Below are positions 58,975-64,000 of a DNA stretch of 64,000 nucleotides, piece after piece. Position 1 is the stretch's first letter. Each line of letters begins with the position of its first letter. The stretch is from the NCBI RefSeq assembly GCF_004798905.1, contig NZ_SDMO01000003.1:124001-188000 (forward strand), written 5' to 3'. The notes under the pieces were generated by a model that had not been told where the DNA came from, did no database searches, and was given only the letters and a program-made list of their open reading frames with translations. The position numbers and the translations under genes are program-made. The stretch comes from Halomonas borealis (GTDB lineage: Bacteria; Pseudomonadota; Gammaproteobacteria; Pseudomonadales; Halomonadaceae).

Positions 58975-59895
58975 ATGATTAAAAATCCTTTGGTTTCAGT
59001 TATAATGCCTCTCCATGGGAGGCCTGAATTTGTCGAAGAGGCAATCGAAAGTGTTGTTAATCAAACCTATAGTAATATAGAGTTAATACTGGTGGATGAT
59101 AATGGTGTCGATACTAAGGATCAGGTGGAGACGCAGAATAAATTATCTCGCTTTGTAGGTGGTCGTGTTAGATATATTCCAAACAAAGTCAATATCGGCG
59201 TATCTTCCACGAGAAATAAAGGTGCTCATGAGTCTAGTGGGGAATATATAACATTCCTCGATGATGATGATGTTTATTATTCTTATAAGGTTGAAGTTCA
59301 GCTTAAGGAGATGCAGGACAGGTGTTTGGATGTAAGTGTTTGTTCGTTCGATAGATTTGACTCAGAAGGTGAGGTTGAATGTCGTAGTGCAATACAGCCA
59401 AAGCTTGAGTGTGTCCAAGATTTCCTCTTTAAAAAGGCGTCCCCACATGCCCCTGCCATTATGTTTAAGAGAGATGTTTTCTTTGACACTGGGGGGTTTG
59501 ACGTTAATTTATCTTACCGAGAGGATAGGATGTTGGTCGCCAGTGCGCTGGTTAAAGGGTGGAGGTTAGGTTCTGTAGGAAAGCCTCTATTTAATTATAG
59601 GGTACACTCTGGCTTCAGGCTGTCAAAGAAAAAGTTTTCATCCAAAGAGATAAATGAAATATATGAGGTGGTGGAAAGGAAGGAGGGCGAACTAAAGGGG
59701 CATCTTTCTCCCAGAGAGATAGAGAAGCTGGAGCTTGTTAGTTCATATAAGAAGCTTGGGCTTTTGTATAATAGTGAGTGCAGGATCCCCTTTAGTCTAA
59801 TGTCGAGGGTGCTGATGTTGTCAGTTAAAAACAAAAAAACAAAGACTGCTTTACGGGGAGTGTTAAGGTTTTTTAAGGCTATGACTTATAGTTGA
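58975..59895 (+). CDS. Family 2 glycosyltransferase on AT-rich foreign DNA
   Basis: The 306-residue protein is a GT-A fold family 2 glycosyltransferase: LVSVIMPLHGRPEFVEEAIESV at the start, ELILVDDNG, and the metal-binding DxD region FLDDDDVYY near residue 97. SYREDRMLVASAL supplies the acidic catalytic area. No membrane helix is evident. It probably adds a sugar to a surface polysaccharide or lipid. A sampled 60-base line is about one third G+C, in sharp contrast to the neighbouring genes. It lies between two IS481-type ends and is alone, with no partner polysaccharide genes. Confidence 0.88.
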   Translation: MIKNPLVSVIMPLHGRPEFVEEAIESVVNQTYSNIELILVDDNGVDTKDQVETQNKLSRFVGGRVRYIPNKVNIGVSSTRNKGAHESSGEYITFLDDDDVYYSYKVEVQLKEMQDRCLDVSVCSFDRFDSEGEVECRSAIQPKLECVQDFLFKKASPHAPAIMFKRDVFFDTGGFDVNLSYREDRMLVASALVKGWRLGSVGKPLFNYRVHSGFRLSKKKFSSKEINEIYEVVERKEGELKGHLSPREIEKLELVSSYKKLGLLYNSECRIPFSLMSRVLMLSVKNKKTKTALRGVLRFFKAMTYS

Positions 59896-59899
59896 TAGG

Positions 59900-61001
59900 T
59901 GTAGAGCCCCGGATGATCACCTCGCCTATAGAAATTATTCTCTGCTAGCAGCCAGAGAGCTGCTTCAGCAATTTCATCCGGGAGCAGGTTCATGGACATC
60001 AAGCTGCATAAGCAGGCCACCACGAGACCGAAGATCCGTGCCGAGATCCAATCAGCGACCTCCAGCATCTCGGATAGCGAGCTGGCCCGACGGATAGCGA
60101 GCTGGCCCGCCAATATGGCGTCACTACTGCGATTATCCGGCGCTGGCGATACCGTGACGATGTCCATGACCGACCACGCACGCGGCACAATCTGCTGGCC
60201 ACGCTCACGACCGAGCAAGAAGAGGTGCTGATCGCGGCTCGCGAATTTATTCGCTTAGGCCTGGATGATCTTCTCGTCGTAGCGCGTGAATTCCTGAATC
60301 CCCACTTGTCACGTTCCGGGCTGCATCGCATGCTCAAGCGCCGCGACGTGCGTGCCGATACTGGCAGAGCTGGCACGGCAGGTCCGCCGGCGGGGGTGAG
60401 AAACCTCGGCACAAGCCCTTCAAGGGCGACGAACCAGGCTTCCTGCACATCGACATCAAACACTTGCCTCAGACGCCTGACGAACAGCAGAAGCACTACC
60501 TGTACGTCGCCATCGACCGTGCCACGCGCTGGGTCTACCTGGGGGGACGGCGCAGTCAGTCCGCCAAGGATGCCCGTGTGTTCATGAAACAGGTGGAGGA
60601 GAAGGCACCCTTCGAAACCCAGACGGTGCTGACAGACAGCGGAAAATCCTTTACCGATCGCTTCACTCGGGCCGGTGAGCGTAAGCCCAGCGGGAACCAT
60701 CAATTCGACCAGGAGTGCCAAGCCGATGGCATCGAGTATCGCCTGATCAAGCCGGGAAGGCCGCAGACGAACGGCATGGTGGAGCGCTTTAACGGCCGTA
60801 TCAGCGACGTGCTGGCGACTCGGCGTTACGCCTCAGGCGAGGACCTGGAGCAGACGCTCAAACGCTACACCTGGCTGTACAATCATCACATTCCACAGCA
60901 AGCGCTGCACCACCAATCACCGATTGCGGTGATGAAGGAATGGCAGAGCAAACGCCCTGAGTTATTTACCAAGCGGGTGGTTGATCACACGGGACCCGAC
61001 A
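59900..61001 (+). mobile_element. IS481-type insertion sequence, about 1.1 kb
   Basis: The ends form inverted repeats: TGTAGAGCCCCGGATGATCA on the left and, read inward from the right, TGTCGGGTCCCGTGTGATCA. The interior holds a disrupted DDE transposase gene. The stop codon of that gene falls at 61004-61006, a few bases past the inferred end. No clear target-site duplication is seen. Confidence 0.75.
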
Positions 61002-61006
61002 GATAA
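59992..61006 (+). pseudogene. IS481 family transposase, frameshifted
   Basis: The reading frame begins MDIKLHKQATTRPKIRAEI and should continue into the HTH LARQYGVTTAIIRRW. A 20-base tandem duplication (60071-60090 and 60091-60110, one base different) shifts the frame inside the HTH. Further shifts occur near 60350 and 60400. The C-terminal DDE part (HYLYVAIDRATRWVYLGG, TVLTDSGKSFTDRF, PQTNGMVERFNGRISDVL) is intact from about 60464. It cannot make a functional transposase. Confidence 0.88.
60071..60110 (+). repeat. 20-base tandem duplication in the transposase gene
   Basis: CGGATAGCGAGCTGGCCCGA is followed at once by CGGATAGCGAGCTGGCCCGC. Removing one copy restores the helix-turn-helix reading frame. 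Confidence 0.95.
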
Positions 61007-61010
61007 CTGG

Positions 61011-61133
61011 CTGCGCTCGGCCATACGGCGTTAAAAAACGACTCAAAGACCTCATTTACACCCCGTAAACTCCGTCTTTTCGCCGATTTTTGCCTTGCCT
61101 GGCATTCGCTCGCCGACTTTTCAGAAAAGGCCT
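61011..61133. repeat. MITE-like repeat, copy C (left end truncated)
   Basis: It matches copy B from CTGCGCTCGG to the right terminal repeat CTTTTCAGAAAAGGCCT. The left terminal repeat is missing and is replaced by the right end of the IS481-type element 10 bases away. AAAAAACGAC and GCCGATTTTT still form part of the internal pairing. Confidence 0.85.
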
Positions 61134-61193
61134 AAGGGCCGGGTGTGACGCGAAAGGAGAAAAGGGGAGAGGTTGTGGGGCAGGGTACAACGA

Positions 61194-61220
61194 ATCAGGG
61201 CCCGCGAAGCGGGCCCTGAT
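61194..61220 (-). terminator. Hairpin terminator of the cold-shock gene
   Basis: A perfect 12-base stem, ATCAGGGCCCGC with GCGGGCCCTGAT, and a GAA loop lie 43 bases past the cold-shock stop. On the minus strand it is followed by TCGTTGT. Confidence 0.75.
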
Positions 61221-61262
61221 CAGTGAGCCGATAAGGCTCGCAAGTTCTCGTGATCGCTTAGA

Positions 61263-61469
61263 TCAATCGAGAGCCTTGATGTTGGAGGCCTGGAGGCCTT
61301 TCTTGCCCTGGGTCACGTCGAAGGAGACGTTCTGACCTTCTTGCAGGGACTTGAAGCCTTCGGCTTGGATCTCGGAGAAGTGAGCGAACACGTCGTCGCT
61401 ACCATCGGCCGGAGAAATGAAGCCGAAACCTTTGGAATCGTTGAACCACTTGACGGTGCCAGTAGCCAT
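61263..61469 (-). CDS. Cold-shock protein (CspA family)
   Basis: The 68-residue OB-fold protein has RNP1 KGFGFISP and RNP2 VFAHFSEI, the single-strand nucleic acid binding motifs of the CspA family. It acts as an RNA chaperone. GAGAGGA precedes the start. About 150 bases of comparatively AT-rich leader upstream on the minus strand would fit the long temperature-responsive 5' UTR of such genes, but I did not resolve a structure. Confidence 0.96.
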   Translation of the reverse strand: MATGTVKWFNDSKGFGFISPADGSDDVFAHFSEIQAEGFKSLQEGQNVSFDVTQGKKGLQASNIKALD

Positions 61470-61667
61470 GAAAAAATCCTCTCGCGCTTAGCGCCTAGTA
61501 AAGTTTCTGGTATTACCCAGGATCAGTAGCGGGTACAACAAGAAATACAATCACAGGCGGTCGAAAAGAATCGAATGCTTCTGGAACCATGCTGCTTGTT
61601 CACCAACTACCGCTACAGTGACACGTCTGGTCGTGAGGGTCAAAGGCTTTCGACGATGCATGGTCGT

Positions 61668-61702
61668 GGGCCTGTGCGGGGCTCGGTGCCTCGCACAGGC
61701 CC
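61668..61702 (-). terminator. Hairpin terminator of the LD-carboxypeptidase gene
   Basis: GGGCCTGTGCG pairs with CGCACAGGCCC around a 13-base loop, about 12 bases after the stop on the minus strand. The T tract is poor. Confidence 0.65.
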
Positions 61703-61714
61703 CGGGTGTCGGGA

Positions 61715-62602
61715 TCAGGCCGCGATGCTGAGGCGTCCATGGGCGATCCGTCCGTGAGCGCCATAGCGCCAGGGTCGGTTGTGCAGGCCATGGCCGCTCG
61801 GCAGGCCGGTATACAGCGGCAGGCCGCGCGCGGCCAAGGTTTCGGCGACGATCTCCTCCAGTGGGGTGTCACCATAGGGCGTGCAGCCCTCGAAGGTGCC
61901 CAGGCACACCGCGGCGGCTTGGTCCAGGGCGCCGCCGTGCACCAACTGCCAGAGGGTGCGCTCCAGTCGATAGTAGGCCTCCCCCACGTCCTCGAGGATC
62001 ACCAGCGCGCCGGGCGGGGCCCGAAAGCCGGCGGGCGTGCCGACCAGGCTGGCGAGAGTGGCCAGGTTGCCGCCGACCACCGGCCCGTCGAGCGTGGCGG
62101 GGGCGTCGGCGTAGGCCGTCAGTGGGTAGTCGAGCGGCGTCGGTCCGGCGATCAGGGCCAGGGTCTCTTCCAGTTGGCGACGCACGACCGCGCGGGTGTC
62201 GGTGCCGCCGGTGAACAGCTCGCCGGCGGCCTTGGCCACCGGCCCATGGATGGCCGGGAGGCCGTGGCGATGGCAGTGGTCGAGCAGCACGGTGACGTCG
62301 GAGTAGCCGACCAGTGGCTTGGGCGCTCGGGCCAGGCGTGTCCAGTCGATGCCCTCGATGAGCTGGGCGGCCCCGTAACCGCCGCGCACCGCCCATACCG
62401 CCTGAGTCGCGGGGTCGTCGAAGGCGGCATGCAGCCGGGACAGCCGGTGCTCGCGGCTGCCGGCCAGGTAGCGATGAGGCGCTTGCAAGGGCTCGTCGCA
62501 GCGCACCTCGACGCCGAGAGCCTCCAGGCCACGAATGCCCGCGGCGATGGCCTCGGGGTCGGTGGCGGACGATGGCGCGATGAGGCTGACGGCGAGCGGC
62601 AT
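61715..62602 (-). CDS. ldcA: Muramoyltetrapeptide LD-carboxypeptidase (S66 family)
   Basis: The 295-residue serine peptidase removes the terminal D-Ala from recycled murein tetrapeptides in the cytoplasm. The nucleophile is Ser101 in VGYSDVTVLL, with the catalytic Glu in ILEDVGEAYYRLER and His in GLPSGHGLHNRPW. AVRGGYGAAQLIEGIDW is another family marker. The start at 62602 follows GAGGA; the frame remains open to 62683 without family similarity. Confidence 0.93.
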   Translation of the reverse strand: MPLAVSLIAPSSATDPEAIAAGIRGLEALGVEVRCDEPLQAPHRYLAGSREHRLSRLHAAFDDPATQAVWAVRGGYGAAQLIEGIDWTRLARAPKPLVGYSDVTVLLDHCHRHGLPAIHGPVAKAAGELFTGGTDTRAVVRRQLEETLALIAGPTPLDYPLTAYADAPATLDGPVVGGNLATLASLVGTPAGFRAPPGALVILEDVGEAYYRLERTLWQLVHGGALDQAAAVCLGTFEGCTPYGDTPLEEIVAETLAARGLPLYTGLPSGHGLHNRPWRYGAHGRIAHGRLSIAA

Positions 62603-62885
62603 GGTGGTCCTCGTTGAGCGATGGGCGCAGGCCGGCATTGTCGACGGGAAACGACTGGCTGTCACGCCAAGGCCGTCAGCCATGTCGAGAGTACGGGAGG
62701 AAGTCGTGGTGGGTCATCCGGGGAGGAGCAGCGCCGCAGGCGGCGTCGCCGACGTTGTCGAAATATCGCTATTTGCTAATGTTGTGGTGCCTGCCCTGTA
62801 TCAGAAGCGAGCCGATCTCCGTCGAGGGCCGAGACGCGTACCGCTGCCAGGCAGGCCCATATCATGACAAGAGGACACTTCAAGG

Positions 62886-63761
62886 ATGAAACTCCGCAGC
62901 GCTCTGATTGGTGCATCCGTACTCTCCCTGTGGCTCAGCGCGGGGGTGGGTCTGTCGGCTGCCGCGGCACCGCAAGATCCGCTCGCCGCCGAGGTCTGTG
63001 ACGTGACTCGGCAACGACTCGCCGAGGCGCAACCACAGACGCCCGGAGGGCAGGCCCTGGCGGCCGATATCGCGGCAGAGTGTGAAGGCCTCGGGCGTGA
63101 CTATTCCGAGGCGCTGAAGGAAGCCGCGGTGTTCGATGACGATCAAGCGCCGGCGCCGACCCTGCGCAGCCCCTATGATGCCGACGAGGTGGTGCGGCGA
63201 GGCGAGCGTGTACGGGTCGCGCTGTGGTCGAACCAACAGACCGTCGACCAGTTCTACACGGCGGAAAGCGGCACCACGCCGCCCGGCAAGCCGGTGGTCT
63301 GGGTGACTCTGGCGCCTGAGCTGAAGCAATGGTGCTCGGGGCTCGACTGGTCGTCCGACGACCCGCAGCAGCGCGCGGCCGGTTACCAGCGCATCTCGCA
63401 GCGGCTCGGCTTGCCGCCCTACGCGCTGAACGATCGCTTCGTCACCCTATGGGTAGAGCCGGAGCGCCTGATGCGGCCCTGTGCCGATCCGGGGACCGAA
63501 GGCCATGCCTGCCGCGTCGAGCTACCCGAGTCCCTCGGCGTGCCCGACCTGAAGCGCGAGGCCTATGCCGCCTGGTTCACCGACAACGTGGGCAGCGCCT
63601 ATAGCGCCGAGGGGGCCCCCTGGACCCGCGAGGGCTGGACCTATGACTGGGGCGTCGAGGAGGGCGAGTCTCCCCATGGGGTCAGCGAGTTCATGCTGGC
63701 GCCTCGCACGGAGTACGAGATCGAAGGGCGCTACAAGGCGGAAGACTATTGCACCCTTTGA
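62886..63761 (+). CDS. Uncharacterised exported protein
   Basis: I do not recognise the family. The 291-residue product has a clear signal peptide (LIGASVLSLWLSAGVGLSAAAA) and is then acidic with at least six Cys spread along the chain (EVCDVTR, AAECEGL, QWCSGLD, RPCADPG, HACRVEL, EDYCTL), which suggests disulfides in the periplasm. Tryptophan and Tyr are frequent in the second half (WTREGWTYDWGVEEGE). It is divergent from ldcA, with a hairpin after its stop. Confidence 0.75.
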   Translation: MKLRSALIGASVLSLWLSAGVGLSAAAAPQDPLAAEVCDVTRQRLAEAQPQTPGGQALAADIAAECEGLGRDYSEALKEAAVFDDDQAPAPTLRSPYDADEVVRRGERVRVALWSNQQTVDQFYTAESGTTPPGKPVVWVTLAPELKQWCSGLDWSSDDPQQRAAGYQRISQRLGLPPYALNDRFVTLWVEPERLMRPCADPGTEGHACRVELPESLGVPDLKREAYAAWFTDNVGSAYSAEGAPWTREGWTYDWGVEEGESPHGVSEFMLAPRTEYEIEGRYKAEDYCTL

Positions 63762-63769
63762 TGGACGAC

Positions 63770-63790
63770 GCCCCGTGGCTATCACGGGGC
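63770..63790 (+). terminator. Hairpin after the exported protein gene
   Basis: GCCCCGTG pairs with CACGGGGC over a 5-base loop, 9 bases after the stop. It lies between convergent genes and may serve both. Confidence 0.65.
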
Positions 63791-63846
63791 ATCGGGTCGT
63801 GATCGCGTCACACGTCGACGCGTCGTGCGACGCGCGCACCCCGGCG

Positions 63847-64000
63847 TCAGGCCCTGGGGCCGAGAGAGGTCTGCTCGAAGAGTTCCGCCTGGGCATCGCG
63901 CATGATGTCCTCGCAGGCGGCCTGGTGGGTGAGCTCGGTCAGTAGTCCCTGGGCCATGATGAAGCCCTTGCCGAGGCAGGCGTCGATGTCTTCTCGGCTG
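63847..64000 (-). CDS. Unrecognised protein, C-terminal part (cut by window edge)
   Basis: The minus strand is open from the edge to a TGA at 63847-63849, giving 50 residues rich in Glu, Ala and Gln with two Cys (DACLGKGFIMAQGLLTEL, HQAACEDIMRDAQAEL). Composition and codon use look coding. The piece is too short for a family call; a helical domain is likely. Confidence 0.5.
   Translation of the reverse strand, partial: SREDIDACLGKGFIMAQGLLTELTHQAACEDIMRDAQAELFEQTSLGPRA

Noticed and set aside
59890..61010. Target-site duplication around the IS481-type element
   Set aside because: GATA occurs on both sides but not at the same distance from the inferred ends, and four bases are too few to be convincing.

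Overview
The window is a GC-rich gammaproteobacterial chromosome segment. The order mutS / pncC-recA-recX-alaS-lysC-csrA-tRNA, the ccmABCDEFGHI-smc-zipA-ligA run, the use of SMC and ZipA, and the overall protein similarity all suggest a Halomonas-like member of the Halomonadaceae. That placement is inferred from recognised families and gene order, not from a database search.

Layout. 1-8.3 kb: DNA repair and translation core (partial mutS, pncC, SOS-controlled recA-recX, alaS, lysC, csrA, one tRNA-Ser and two identical tRNA-Arg). 8.4-10.7 kb: dusC, an IMPACT-family gene and an SOS-box-controlled S24 peptidase that lacks a DNA-binding domain. 10.9-17.9 kb: a complete System I cytochrome c maturation operon with overlapping genes. 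17.9-25.5 kb: smc, zipA, ligA and a YheU-family gene. 25.5-29 kb: a TetR regulator divergent from an EmrAB-type efflux pair. 29-31.7 kb: an HD-domain oxygenase and a GBBH-like 2-oxoglutarate dioxygenase, read as the TmpAB phosphonate pathway, with a divergent LysR regulator. 31.8-42.5 kb: mnmC, yciI, rnm (yciV), yciO, a periplasmic HAD phosphatase, a Kv-type channel, a CYTH protein, a DUF47-pit phosphate uptake pair and argA.

42.5-46.7 kb: a 768-base gap holding two GlrR-like sites, a sigma-54 promoter, a strongly structured RNA region and an intrinsic terminator, followed by a GlrK-QseG-GlrR two-component operon. In enterobacteria this operon controls the adjacent sigma-54-driven sRNA GlmY; the RNA here resembles GlmY in context but not in visible sequence. 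It is the best candidate for an undescribed element in the window.

46.7-58.8 kb: xseA, an AbrB-family membrane protein, guaB-guaA, an RluA-type pseudouridine synthase, a class A beta-lactamase, rlmA, yghU and a dicarboxylate symporter. 58.8-61.1 kb: a small foreign island, in which an AT-rich glycosyltransferase gene lies between a 69-base remnant of an IS end and a full-length but frameshifted IS481-type element, next to a truncated MITE-like repeat. Three copies of that repeat family occur in the window (48.2, 54.1 and 61.0 kb). 61.2-64 kb: a cold-shock protein gene, an LD-carboxypeptidase gene, an unrecognised exported protein and the end of an unrecognised gene.
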